Counted from the stretch's first letter, positions 40,215 to 50,086 are shown. The stretch: 64,000 bases of DNA from an uncultured Eubacteriales bacterium (GCA_934692675.1 CAKUUD010000001.1:1-64000), one strand, 5' to 3'. Numbers and translations: made by a program. The notes: a model not told the origin generated them from the sequence alone.

Positions 40215-43200
40215 ATGTGTAAATTTATGTTAGATTCTAATCTTATAAAGAAATATTTCAAAGCAGGGCTATGGAGCAAAATCATGCTGGTGGTGTTCAC
40301 GCTGGTGCTGGCCGTCGGCGGCATCGTGGGCTATTTTTTGCATAAGAATGACAATGTTTACGCGGCGAATGACAACGAAGGTGTCTGGTTTGTTGTTAAT
40401 TATCGTGATAAGAATGGCAAAGAAATGAAAGCCCACCAATACAGTTTTGCAGATAAATTTGAATCGGTTACTTTTTGTGATAATAAGGGATATCCGCAGA
40501 AGGTAGTTGAATTCGGAGAGGATGATGGGAACAAATTTTACCAAAAAAAGCTGTTGGAGGGTGTGACTGCTAAAAATATGAAGAATGGATTTTTGTTTAA
40601 GCGGCAGAAGAATGTTAGTTTTAATGAAGTTACTATGAAACTTAAGTATAAAGGCAAGGATGGTAAAGAAAAGGAAATAGAGTCAGACAAGATGACATAT
40701 ATAAATGCAAGTACTATGTATTCAATAACTGTATATTATTTTAATATTGAAGATGATGACGTGCCTTTATCTGTTTCGATTGATATAAAAGAAGAACAAG
40801 AAAGGAAAAAGGTTACTTTTGAGCCACAGCAACTCCTGAAAGATGAATTAGGGGTGAGGGAGTATGCAAGCGGATTCATAGAATTGTCTCTTATAGGTGG
40901 TTCGGAAAATTGTTATATTATACCGGGCGATGGTACGTTTACAGCAGATTTACTTTCGGGTAGAGAATATAGTATGAGATTTGTGCAGTATGATAGTGTC
41001 TTGGGGCGGAATGTAGCTTATTATTTATTTGATAAAATTTTCGTAAAAGAAGGACCAACGACCTCGACAGTAGAGGTTCAAGGTAATAAGGTTGAAAAGT
41101 TTAAGGTTGACCAAGATGCAACGGTAACGGTCCAAAAGGTAGATCTAGTAGAAACTGACATTACATTGGGTACGGTAAATGGTCATGATGTGAACGGAAT
41201 GGTACTCGGAAAATTTATTAATAGAGTTAAAACTGAGTGTGCAAAATCGGGAGTAGATAGATTTACAGATTTATCATGGGATTCCGTGTATCAAGACGCA
41301 AATAGTGCAACTGTTCAAGTGGCTCAAACCTGGAACTGGATTAACAATTTGTACTTCACTATGTGTGAAGGTTGTGAAGGGCTTAATTTTAGCCTGGAGG
41401 TTTCGTACGAGGATGGTACAACAGATACAGCGACAGGAACAAAGCAAGAAGATGGTCGCGTTTTATTTTCATTCACTGCAAATGGCTCAGAAATAACCGG
41501 TATGAAACTTAACCTCGATGGCGTAAACTATAAAAAATTAACCGAAAACGACATTACCTATGAATTCCAGGATGCTGATGGGAATATACTCACTTCTGAG
41601 AATGTATTAAAAAGCGCTGAGATGTCATTGGGCTATGATTTTGTGAATGTTAATGGCGCTTGGGAAAAGATGGAAGGCCATGCTATAGTAAAATTTAATG
41701 ACGGATATGCTTATGCCCCCGGAACTAGCGTCAAGTATGCATACGGAAACAATACTCATTACGTAAACCCCAAAGATGATAAGGGAAATGAATGTATTCG
41801 AGATATAGAAAATGCGAATGGAGTTATCATCGGCCCGTTTGAAAAAATGAAGTACACCGAGGGCGAGGGCGAGAGAAAATTGACAATTACTGTTATTTCG
41901 ACCAAAAATTTATCTAAGCTTACTTTCAATTCAAGCACCGCCGTGGATATTGGTGATGGCATAGAGTCCGTAGATTTTGAAAGCGTATCTTTGAAAAGGA
42001 AATCGGATGGAAAAAGCTATTTCGCTAATGTTGCGCCGGCTGTAACGAGGGATGAAAAAGATAATATAACCGACGCCAAGCTCGAAGGAAAAGTAACATT
42101 AAAATTTAAGGACGGATATACTCTAGGCCTGAAAGAAAATGACATAGAAGATATTAATAATATTATGTCGATTAGTACTGGGATCTCGGATGAAAAAGGT
42201 AATATTATAGATACAAGTAGTAATTGTGAAGTGTCGTTTAGTAATGTCGAGGAAAAGTTAGATGAAAATAATAAAACCGTTTGTACATTTACAATGACGA
42301 TAACGCAAAAAGAAACAGGTATTTCGGATTTGCAATTCAAAAATGTTAATGTAAAACTAAATTTGGTTCTAAAAGAATTTACTGTTAAGTTCGTAGAAGT
42401 AGATGCCTCGGGTGCAGAACTGGACTATGATAGTTCTAAATTTTCAATTTCAAAGTCCCATGGGGTCGGAGGTCCTCAAGATTCCTATGAAACCGATAAG
42501 AACTATATAAAAGTTTCTGCAAGTACAGGTGGTGTAATAGTATACTTTGACATTAATCTGACAAAAGATTATGTAGATTGCAAAGACCAGCTGAAATATG
42601 AAGGCAATAACGGCCTCGAAGTTTCACAACTCGAAGGTGAATCTCCATATTTTATTTTTGATTCAGAGGGAAAAACGACAGGCACTATATTTACTGTAAA
42701 AATTAAAAATTTAACCCCGAACACGATATATCTCCCTAAAACTCTAAATCGAGATGAAACTTTAGAAAAATATAACATAGATGCCCAGGCTGACCTTTAC
42801 GGTGCGCCCAATGAATCTATTACGATAGACGGCACAGAATACTGCGGGTATAAGGCAATAGGATCAGGACTAAAGTATAAAATTAATGGCAGCAAATTAT
42901 ATCAAAATTGGGTCTCTACAAAGAGTACTCCAGATAATGTTTTAACCACGAAAACATTCTTTAATGTTGATGGGACAAGTATAACTAATGATGCTGACGG
43001 CGTACTTCTGAATTTCGCGAATTTGGAAAGTAACGAAGTTTTACCAAAGGAATATGATGTCACATCAGGAGACTCCACTGAAAAGAAATCGATAAGGGTA
43101 GTTAATAATGTCAAATTAACAGGCCCGGCGGAAGAAACTACTACTGTAAATTTCATAATAAATTCACGATATATAGAATTCTTGAATTTTGTTAAGCTCT

Positions 43201-46200
43201 TTCAAAACGCCGATACTACTTGGGGCATAGACCGCTCGGTAAAATGGTCAACCTTAGACAGTAGCCAAGTTAAAGCCAGCTTGTCATATGTTTATCATCC
43301 TCTGGCTGAAACAGCAGATGACAGCAATTACGTGGCTCTTGAAGCAGGTGTTGATGGTTTCGATATAAAAAGCATGACAGAAAATATGAGGGTTATTCCG
43401 GAGGAAAGTGATTATGAAAGTCGAGTTGACGTAGATGCCAATGTTCAAAATCCTAATGCTCTTTCTGAAAGTAAGTACAGGATTATGAAATTGACAATCC
43501 ATGGGAATAATTTAAATCAAAGTTCTTCTACCCAGGAATATAATTTTAGAATTTTAAATGTTAAGTATCCCTCTTATACCGCTGAAATTGACGTACCAAA
43601 CAATATGGCACAATTTGCCATAACAAGCGGATTCTTAACGGATACTTGGACTATCGAAGCTTCAGGAACTAACAACCAAAAATTATATGCAACTTACAAC
43701 TATAATTCGAACATTTCATTTACAGTTCAAGCAAATTCAGGATACACCATCAGTGACGTTGAGAACGAGATACAAATATACACTAGCCAAGAGGATTATG
43801 AAAAAGGAGAGAATACAGTTAGCTATAAATACACAGAATATCAAAATGATGAAGGCGAAACCGTACTTGGAGTTTCTTTAGATAACGTAAAAACAAACTT
43901 ATATATTTATGTTAACTTAGGTCCGCTCCACAAAACTATAACGCACTCAAAAATCGAGGGTGCAAACTACTACAGAATTGAAAAAGATGGAGACAACTAT
44001 AAATGCAAAGAAATGATAATTGGACGTAATACAGTTCCAGAAGGTACTCCATATTATTTCATGGTTGAAGCACAAACAGGATATAATATCGATACTCTTA
44101 AATTATCAAGCAGCGATTCCGGCGAATTATCTCCGATGCCTCAACAGCCGACTGTTATATATGAACCAGGCAACGAAAGGTCATCACATATTAAGGTCTA
44201 TGAGTTACCGGCAGTTAAAAAGAACCAAACGATTTCCGGTACAATCGTGAAAGACCAATGCTTAGTTACTTTTAATCTTGATAAGAATTACCCCGAAGCT
44301 TTGTCTTATAAATACGAAGGCCAGGTTCTTAGCGGTTCTAAAGGAGTAAATGTAGACTATGGTCAAACTATAGAGTTCTCTACCCAAGTAAATGAAAAAT
44401 ACAACAGGTCAAATTACAAGATAATGCTTTTTGAAAAAGGAAGCCAAGAAAATGGCAGAGAACTAAATCTTGTTAATGGTGTTTACACTATTTCTAACAT
44501 AACCACTGACAAAGATGTAAGAGTAGAAAATATAGAAGTTAATCGGTATAGTATAAATCTTGTAAAGAATGACGCAGCGGAATATTTAGATAGCAATCAA
44601 AACGAGATTTATGGTGTGCAAACAGTTGAATACAATGGTAATTACGAGTTTACATTGAAGGCAAATACAGGGTATGCCATAGGAGAATCAACCCAAGTTA
44701 TTTGTACCTCCGAAGACGGAACCAAAAAAACTCTCAACCCTGATAAATCCGGTAAATACAGACTTTCAAATGTTAAAGAAGATTTTACGATAAATATTAT
44801 GAATGTCGACGATATTTATTACACCGTGACTTTTATCCCGGTAGAAGGTGTAACGTATGTAAACGATAAAGATGCCGTTGTAACTGGTTCTTTCCAAATA
44901 AAACACGGAAGCAATTTTGAATTCGGTGTAAATGTTGACGATGCATATGACGATTCCAAAGCTGGAATGTATATAGTTATAAACGACGGAAAAAGTCAGA
45001 ATTTACGTTCACAAATTTTATATTCAGGAAGATACACTATAAACAACATCACAGAAGATGCAGAGATAAAAGTAGGCAACATCAGAAAAAATACCTACAC
45101 TGTAACTTTAAATAAAGTTGAAGGAATGGATTTCTACAATAATTCTAATAAAATTATTAGCGGTGACAACACAGTTTCACATGGTGATTCACTATCATTT
45201 AAAGTTAACCTCTACCCGGCATATGCCGATTCAAAAGTAAAAATTATGCTAGGCACTCAGGAATTATCCGCTGATGAATCCGGATTTTATACAGTAAAAA
45301 ATGTAATCGAAAATAAAATCGTTACTGTAAACGGCGTAGAAGAAACCGTAGAATCAAAGTTCACAAACACAATAAATAATTTGCCTGATAATGTCGATTC
45401 TCTCTCGGATGTTGATGATGTAATAAGTGCATCTCAAGTTTATGAAAGTATGAGCGACGAACAAAAATCAAGAGTTGGGAACATTGACAAATTAAAAAGG
45501 CTGCAAGAACAAGTGAAAAAATTCCATCACGTAAGCAATGACATTACTATTGAAGGCGTAGACTGGAACATCAAATTATTTGCTATTCCGATTGATAATA
45601 GCATGGATGTATACACAAGACTTTACCAAAAACTGAATTCAGAATACATCTTGTCTTTGTACAATGTCTATCTTTGGGATACAATAAAAGATGAAAGATA
45701 TAATCTCCCTGAAGGTCAATCAGTTGTTATAAGTTTGCCGACGCCTGAAATGACATACTTTGAAAAGCCGACTGGTATTCACGAAAAAGAAAACGGAAAA
45801 CTAGATTACCTTTCATTAATTTTAGGAAGTGACAAAGTAAGCTTTACAACCGATTCATTCAGTCCTATGGGAGTTGTAGCAAATAGAACATCTACTCCGG
45901 GCAGATCTTCTCTTTTGGATACCTGGGACGCAAATGTTCAAGCAATAAAAGATTATGCTCTTTCTAACTTAAATAGCAGCGGTTCACGAGATGAAAACTC
46001 CGCTTCATCCTCTGAATATATTTCTGACAACGATTCTTCTTCGGGAGATACCGATGGCAACACGGGAAATATAAGTGAAAAGTTCAAGAGCAGAAACAAT
46101 CCTGTTACTCCTCGCGGAAGCGCTATAAGATTATTACTTGTACTTCTGATATTGATTTTGTTATCAATAATAATTATAATAATTATAGAGAATATGAAAA

Positions 46201-46223
46201 AAAATAAAGACGTCAAGAAATAG
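40215..46223 (+). CDS. Giant repeat-containing surface protein
   Basis: About 2000 residues. An N-terminal hydrophobic segment at about residues 22-41 acts as signal or anchor; a C-terminal Ser-rich stretch precedes a membrane segment (LLLVLLILILLSIIIIII) and the basic tail ENMKKNKDVKK. No LPXTG motif. The body is beta-rich; between about residues 1310 and 1710 there are about four or five diverged modules of 90 residues (for example TYTVTLNKVEGMDFYNNSNK, YTVTFIPVEGVTYVNDKDAV, YSINLVKNDAAEYLDSNQNE). Probably an adhesin or S-layer-like protein. Start could be ATG 40215 or ATG 40227; neither has a clear ribosome site. The codons of the N-terminal hydrophobic stretch are unusually GC-rich. Confidence 0.75.
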   Translation: MCKFMLDSNLIKKYFKAGLWSKIMLVVFTLVLAVGGIVGYFLHKNDNVYAANDNEGVWFVVNYRDKNGKEMKAHQYSFADKFESVTFCDNKGYPQKVVEFGEDDGNKFYQKKLLEGVTAKNMKNGFLFKRQKNVSFNEVTMKLKYKGKDGKEKEIESDKMTYINASTMYSITVYYFNIEDDDVPLSVSIDIKEEQERKKVTFEPQQLLKDELGVREYASGFIELSLIGGSENCYIIPGDGTFTADLLSGREYSMRFVQYDSVLGRNVAYYLFDKIFVKEGPTTSTVEVQGNKVEKFKVDQDATVTVQKVDLVETDITLGTVNGHDVNGMVLGKFINRVKTECAKSGVDRFTDLSWDSVYQDANSATVQVAQTWNWINNLYFTMCEGCEGLNFSLEVSYEDGTTDTATGTKQEDGRVLFSFTANGSEITGMKLNLDGVNYKKLTENDITYEFQDADGNILTSENVLKSAEMSLGYDFVNVNGAWEKMEGHAIVKFNDGYAYAPGTSVKYAYGNNTHYVNPKDDKGNECIRDIENANGVIIGPFEKMKYTEGEGERKLTITVISTKNLSKLTFNSSTAVDIGDGIESVDFESVSLKRKSDGKSYFANVAPAVTRDEKDNITDAKLEGKVTLKFKDGYTLGLKENDIEDINNIMSISTGISDEKGNIIDTSSNCEVSFSNVEEKLDENNKTVCTFTMTITQKETGISDLQFKNVNVKLNLVLKEFTVKFVEVDASGAELDYDSSKFSISKSHGVGGPQDSYETDKNYIKVSASTGGVIVYFDINLTKDYVDCKDQLKYEGNNGLEVSQLEGESPYFIFDSEGKTTGTIFTVKIKNLTPNTIYLPKTLNRDETLEKYNIDAQADLYGAPNESITIDGTEYCGYKAIGSGLKYKINGSKLYQNWVSTKSTPDNVLTTKTFFNVDGTSITNDADGVLLNFANLESNEVLPKEYDVTSGDSTEKKSIRVVNNVKLTGPAEETTTVNFIINSRYIEFLNFVKLFQNADTTWGIDRSVKWSTLDSSQVKASLSYVYHPLAETADDSNYVALEAGVDGFDIKSMTENMRVIPEESDYESRVDVDANVQNPNALSESKYRIMKLTIHGNNLNQSSSTQEYNFRILNVKYPSYTAEIDVPNNMAQFAITSGFLTDTWTIEASGTNNQKLYATYNYNSNISFTVQANSGYTISDVENEIQIYTSQEDYEKGENTVSYKYTEYQNDEGETVLGVSLDNVKTNLYIYVNLGPLHKTITHSKIEGANYYRIEKDGDNYKCKEMIIGRNTVPEGTPYYFMVEAQTGYNIDTLKLSSSDSGELSPMPQQPTVIYEPGNERSSHIKVYELPAVKKNQTISGTIVKDQCLVTFNLDKNYPEALSYKYEGQVLSGSKGVNVDYGQTIEFSTQVNEKYNRSNYKIMLFEKGSQENGRELNLVNGVYTISNITTDKDVRVENIEVNRYSINLVKNDAAEYLDSNQNEIYGVQTVEYNGNYEFTLKANTGYAIGESTQVICTSEDGTKKTLNPDKSGKYRLSNVKEDFTINIMNVDDIYYTVTFIPVEGVTYVNDKDAVVTGSFQIKHGSNFEFGVNVDDAYDDSKAGMYIVINDGKSQNLRSQILYSGRYTINNITEDAEIKVGNIRKNTYTVTLNKVEGMDFYNNSNKIISGDNTVSHGDSLSFKVNLYPAYADSKVKIMLGTQELSADESGFYTVKNVIENKIVTVNGVEETVESKFTNTINNLPDNVDSLSDVDDVISASQVYESMSDEQKSRVGNIDKLKRLQEQVKKFHHVSNDITIEGVDWNIKLFAIPIDNSMDVYTRLYQKLNSEYILSLYNVYLWDTIKDERYNLPEGQSVVISLPTPEMTYFEKPTGIHEKENGKLDYLSLILGSDKVSFTTDSFSPMGVVANRTSTPGRSSLLDTWDANVQAIKDYALSNLNSSGSRDENSASSSEYISDNDSSSGDTDGNTGNISEKFKSRNNPVTPRGSAIRLLLVLLILILLSIIIIIIIENMKKNKDVKK

Positions 46224-46253
46224 TTATATTTCCTGTTAGAGGAGGGGAAGGCA

Positions 46254-46637
46254 ATACTTTTTGAAAATATTAAAAAACTAAGAAAAGAATCAGGTTACAC
46301 TCAGCAAGAAGTTGCCGACCTCCTCAATATAGATCGTTCCACGTATTCATGTTATGAGATAGGAAAAATAAAACCTGATGTCGACACAGTGATTTGTCTT
46401 TCCCAGATTTTCGCTGTTCACTATAGCCAGATTTTAGAATGTAGCCATTTTAAACGATTTGAAGACAGAGAAAATCCCCGAGAACATTTTTCTCTCAAGA
46501 AAAGACAAGGCATAATGTGTGAAAATTCACAGGAAGAAGACTTGTTAATTTCTTTTAGATTGCTCCCGGAAGATATGAAAGAAAAAGTTTTAAGAATTTC
46601 TTCGTTGAAGTCACGAAAACATACTATGAAAATATAA
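46254..46637 (+). CDS. XRE-family regulator with apparent ATA start codon
   Basis: 127 residues. Complete Cro/C1-type HTH (LFENIKKLRKESGYTQQEVA, DLLNIDRSTYSCYEIGKIKP, TVICLSQIFAVHYSQIL) and a C-terminal tail (LLISFRLLPEDMKEKVLRIS). AGAGGAGGGG is followed 8 nt later by ATA where ATG is expected. Upstream in frame there is only the TAG of the giant surface protein, with no ATG, GTG or TTG. The nearest normal start (GTG 46389) would delete most of the HTH. Either ATA is used, or the start codon has been mutated. It starts 31 bp after the surface protein stop, so probably cotranscribed with it. Confidence 0.6.
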   Translation: MLFENIKKLRKESGYTQQEVADLLNIDRSTYSCYEIGKIKPDVDTVICLSQIFAVHYSQILECSHFKRFEDRENPREHFSLKKRQGIMCENSQEEDLLISFRLLPEDMKEKVLRISSLKSRKHTMKI

Positions 46638-46641
46638 AAAG

Positions 46642-46678
46642 ATCTCCTCCCGTTATTTGTACGGGAGGAGATTTTTAT
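46642..46678 (+). terminator. Terminator after the ATA-start XRE gene
   Basis: ATCTCCTCCCGT/ACGGGAGGAGAT 12-bp perfect stem, 7-nt loop, then TTTTTATT. Confidence 0.9.
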
Positions 46679-46716
46679 TACTGAGTTATATATTAAATCG
46701 TAAATAAATTCAAACT

Positions 46717-47100
46717 TTAAAATAGTTTTTTAACTGCATCATTTACATCAACATATCCAACGATGGCAGAGTTATGAGCTACATCACGCGCAATACTTCC
46801 GATTTCTTTTGCAGCTGGAAGAAGTATAGATTTTTCTGACATTCCTTTAAAATCTTTTTTATTTCTGTAATAAGCTTGACCTACGTCTGCGAGTACTGCA
46901 GTAGCTACTATTGCAGCAGCTATTCCTACTTTTTTCAATTTGCTGAGTTCTCCTCCTGCAACTGCATTCAATTGATCGATTGTAAGTTCTGAAGCAGAAT
47001 CAGGTAAAATTTCATTAAGGCTTTCCATTTCTTTTTCTGACAGATCTACTCCGCCCTTTTTCAACTCTGTTACGAGTTCAGGTGATAATTTGTTTTACAT
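46717..47100 (-). pseudogene. Double-glycine peptide gene with a stop at codon 2
   Basis: AAAGGAG is followed 9 nt later by ATG at 47100 and then directly by TAA (47097-47095). After the stop the same frame continues for 126 codons: NKLSPELVTELKKGGVDLSE, then ELTIDQLNAVAGG ending a double-glycine leader, a Lys-rich stretch and hydrophobic helix (ELSKLKKVGIAAAIVATAVL), YYRNKKD, and a hydrophilic tail. The plan (leader, GG, Lys-rich, Ala-rich helix, YY-basic) matches the array at 7.5-8.9 kb. A TTG at 47064 could restart translation but has no ribosome site and would shorten the leader. Probably a fresh nonsense mutation, or a sequencing error. Confidence 0.65.
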
Positions 47101-47206
47101 TTTAAACAACTCCTTTATAAACAATAATTTTTAGAGCCCATACCTAGTCTCTGTATATATTGTACAAATTTTTTATAAATTTGTCAACACTTTTCACAAA
47201 AATAAA

Positions 47207-47974
47207 TTATTCTTTTATTTTTTTAAGTGCATTTTTCTCTAACCTTGAAACTTGAGCTTGACTTATTCCAATTTGATTCGCTACTTCTGTTTGCGTTTTC
47301 CCTTGCAAAAATCTTAAAAATAGTATGCTCTTTTCGCGATCATTCAAATTTTTTATAGCTTGTTTTATGCACAATTCATCTACCCAGTCTGAATCGTCAA
47401 CATTGTCTCCGATTTGGTCTATCATGTACACCGCATCGCCATTATTATCGGCGTACACCGGTTCGCTCAGCGATAAAGGTTCAACGATTGATTCCAATGA
47501 AAGCACGACCGTTTCCGTAGGTATTCCGAGCTCTTCTGCTATTTCTTCTATGGTTGGTTCTTTATTTTTGCTGTTTATTATTTGCTCTTTTATTTGCATG
47601 GCTTTATATGCTGTATCTCTTAGCGACCTACTTACGCGTATTGAATTATTATCTCTTAAATGTCTTCTGATTTCTCCAATTATCATCGGTACTGCGTAGG
47701 TCGAAAATTTAACGCTTTGATTTATATCAAAATTATCAATCGATTTCATAAGTCCTATGCATCCGACCTGAAAAAGGTCATCCGCGTGCTCGCCTCTGCC
47801 GTTGAACCTTTGAATGATACTCAGCACTAGCCGTAAATTTCCATTTATGAGTTTATCTCGCGCTTCTTTATTTCCATTTTTTACTTCTTTTAAGAGCGAA
47901 ATTTTTTCTTTTTCGGTTAAAGTTTTTAATTCCGAAGTATTTATTCCGCAAATTTGAACTTTACTGAACTGCAT
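47207..47974 (-). CDS. sigG: Sporulation sigma factor SigG
   Basis: 255 residues. N-terminal KVQICGINTSELKTL is the SigG hallmark. Region 2 (NLRLVLSIIQRFNGRGEHAD, DLFQVGCIGLMKSIDNFD, VKFSTYAVPMIIGEIRRHLR), region 3 and region 4 (LNDREKSILFLRFLQGKTQT, EVANQIGISQAQVSRLEK) are complete. Directs late forespore transcription. GAGGTG lies upstream of ATG. In many Clostridia sigG follows sigE-spoIIGA; here it stands alone, divergent from the carboxypeptidase gene. Confidence 0.94.
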   Translation of the reverse strand: MQFSKVQICGINTSELKTLTEKEKISLLKEVKNGNKEARDKLINGNLRLVLSIIQRFNGRGEHADDLFQVGCIGLMKSIDNFDINQSVKFSTYAVPMIIGEIRRHLRDNNSIRVSRSLRDTAYKAMQIKEQIINSKNKEPTIEEIAEELGIPTETVVLSLESIVEPLSLSEPVYADNNGDAVYMIDQIGDNVDDSDWVDELCIKQAIKNLNDREKSILFLRFLQGKTQTEVANQIGISQAQVSRLEKNALKKIKE

Positions 47975-48136
47975 AAATGGGTTGTCACCTCATTTCGTTA
48001 TAGATGAATTTTTGTACGCAATCTAATTATGAGCAAAAAAAATAATTTAATTCACGACTAGAAGTAAAATTATTTTATCTTCAGCATATCTTTTAAAGAA
48101 GATATATAACGATAAGCGAGGTGAAAAAGGGTAAAG

Positions 48137-49306
48137 ATGAAAAATATCTTTACCTTTGTAATGAAAATTTTTAAACGATTAAGTGTAGTTATGGCATTTT
48201 TGCTTGTTATGCCCTTGCAAATTTTTGCAGAAGAAATGGGAATTTCGGCAAAGTCTGCGATACTTATCTGCGCAGATTCCGGGAGTGTTCTTTGGGCCAA
48301 AAATGAATCCGAACCGCTCCCTATGGCTAGTACAACCAAAATAATGACTTCTCTTTTAGCACTCGAAAACATGGAAGCATGCGGAAACAAAGAAGTAGAA
48401 ATAACCGATGAAATGGTAAGAGTAGAAGGCACATCAATGGGTCTTATGCCCGGTGATATTGTGAATTTGCAATCTCTTGCACAAGGAATGTTATTGTGTT
48501 CAGGCAATGACGCCGCAAACGCAGCTGCAATTTCTGTTGGTGGAACCACCGAAAAATTTATTTCAATTATGAACGAAAAAGCCAAGCAAATAGGCATGCA
48601 GGATACCAAATTTTCAACTCCCTCCGGACTGGATAAAGATAATCATCACTCTACGGCCAAGGATATGGCGGTTTTGGGAGCGTACGCAATGGAAAATGAA
48701 AATTTTGCAAGTATAGTTTCTAAAAAAAGTATGCCCGTAAAATTTATCAACCCCAGCAAAACCGTTAATTACAGGAATCATAATAAACTACTTAGATTGT
48801 ATAGTGATTGCATAGGTATAAAAACGGGTTTTACAAAAGCCGCGGGAAGATGCTTGGTTTCATGCGCCGAAAAAAATGGAGTGCGTTTGGTTTGTGTTAC
48901 TCTGAATGCACCCAGTGACTGGGATGACCACATTAAACTATATAATTTTGGATTTGAAAACACCATCTCAAAATGTTTTTCGGATAAAAATTTGAATTTT
49001 ACCATTCCTTCAAAAATTTTAGAACAGACCGGAAATGTAGAAGCGTTTTGTGATTCCGAATTTTCTTGCAGTTTTAAAAAAGGAGATGAAAACAAAGTTG
49101 AAAGAAAACTGGAACTGCCCGAAAAAATATTATCTCCCGTAGAAAAAGGACAAATAATCGGAAATGTGGTATACTATTTAGATGGTAAAGAAATTGGAAA
49201 AAATGAAATAATCTCAAAAACAGAAGTGAAAAAAATTGTTAAACAGAAGAAAGGATTTTTTCATTCATTGACAGATTTTTTCAGAAAATGTTTAGGCGGA
49301 AATTAA
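48137..49306 (+). CDS. D-alanyl-D-alanine carboxypeptidase (DacB/DacF type)
   Basis: 389 residues. Signal peptide ending LQIFAEE; low-molecular-weight PBP motifs ASTTK (active Ser), CSGNDAAN (SxN) and KTGFTKAAGR (KTG). A C-terminal PBP5-like beta domain and a basic, amphipathic anchor helix (KGFFHSLTDFFRKCLGG) attach it to the membrane. Trims peptidoglycan stem peptides. Its place beside sigG and before rluB is like the dacB/dacF region of sporulating Firmicutes, so a role in spore cortex is likely. Confidence 0.9.
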   Translation: MKNIFTFVMKIFKRLSVVMAFLLVMPLQIFAEEMGISAKSAILICADSGSVLWAKNESEPLPMASTTKIMTSLLALENMEACGNKEVEITDEMVRVEGTSMGLMPGDIVNLQSLAQGMLLCSGNDAANAAAISVGGTTEKFISIMNEKAKQIGMQDTKFSTPSGLDKDNHHSTAKDMAVLGAYAMENENFASIVSKKSMPVKFINPSKTVNYRNHNKLLRLYSDCIGIKTGFTKAAGRCLVSCAEKNGVRLVCVTLNAPSDWDDHIKLYNFGFENTISKCFSDKNLNFTIPSKILEQTGNVEAFCDSEFSCSFKKGDENKVERKLELPEKILSPVEKGQIIGNVVYYLDGKEIGKNEIISKTEVKKIVKQKKGFFHSLTDFFRKCLGGN

Positions 49307-49324
49307 TAAAATAAGGGGAAAATA

Positions 49325-50056
49325 ATGAATAGTGAATCCATGGTTTTGCAAAAATTTTTAGCATTATGTTCGGTAGGCTCAAGAAGAAAATCTCAGAAAA
49401 TTATCGAGGAGGGCAGGGTAAAAATAAACGGAAGGACCGCTAAACTTGGCGACAGAGTAAACCCTTCCGAAGATAAAATTCTTTTAGACGGCAAAAAATT
49501 AGAATTTAAAAGCTCCGAAAAATATTATATTATGCTTAATAAACCGCGCGGTTTTGTAACTACGATGAGCGACGAAAAAGGTAGGAAATGCGTGGCCGAT
49601 TTGGTGAAAGATATCCCGGCAAGAGTTTATCCGGTAGGTAGACTTGACAGAGATTCGGAGGGTCTGCTTATAATGACAAACGATGGCGATTTCGCAAACA
49701 ATATGATACATCCTTCAAAGAATATCTGGAAAACTTATCGCGTTACGGTTCGCCCTTCTATAAGCGAAGACCAGCTTACTGCTCTTTGTGTAGGAATGGA
49801 AATAGATTCCAAGCCCACCGAACCCGCCAGGGTAAATGTTTTGACGCAAGAAAAGGGCAGAGTGGTTCTTGAAATTTCGATTAAAGAGGGAAGAAATAGG
49901 CAAATACGCAAAATGTGCGAGTCAGTTGGATTAGAAGTTGCGCGTCTAAAAAGAATTTCTATAGGGACTTTAAAATTAGGAATGCTTTCGCCCGGAAAAT
50001 GGCGTAACCTCACTAAAGATGAATTAAAATTATTTAATCGTAATCCTGCTAATTAA
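49325..50056 (+). CDS. rluB: Pseudouridine synthase RluB type
   Basis: 243 residues. N-terminal S4 RNA-binding domain (LQKFLALCSVGSRRKSQKII), then the catalytic domain with LNKPRGFVTT, VGRLDRDSEGLLIMTNDGDF (catalytic Asp) and EGRNRQIRKMCESVGL. Modifies U2605 of 23S rRNA in the E. coli homologue. Begins 18 bp after the carboxypeptidase, so cotranscribed. Confidence 0.93.
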   Translation: MNSESMVLQKFLALCSVGSRRKSQKIIEEGRVKINGRTAKLGDRVNPSEDKILLDGKKLEFKSSEKYYIMLNKPRGFVTTMSDEKGRKCVADLVKDIPARVYPVGRLDRDSEGLLIMTNDGDFANNMIHPSKNIWKTYRVTVRPSISEDQLTALCVGMEIDSKPTEPARVNVLTQEKGRVVLEISIKEGRNRQIRKMCESVGLEVARLKRISIGTLKLGMLSPGKWRNLTKDELKLFNRNPAN

Positions 50057-50086
50057 AAAAGTTTATAATTTTAATAATAAAAAAAT

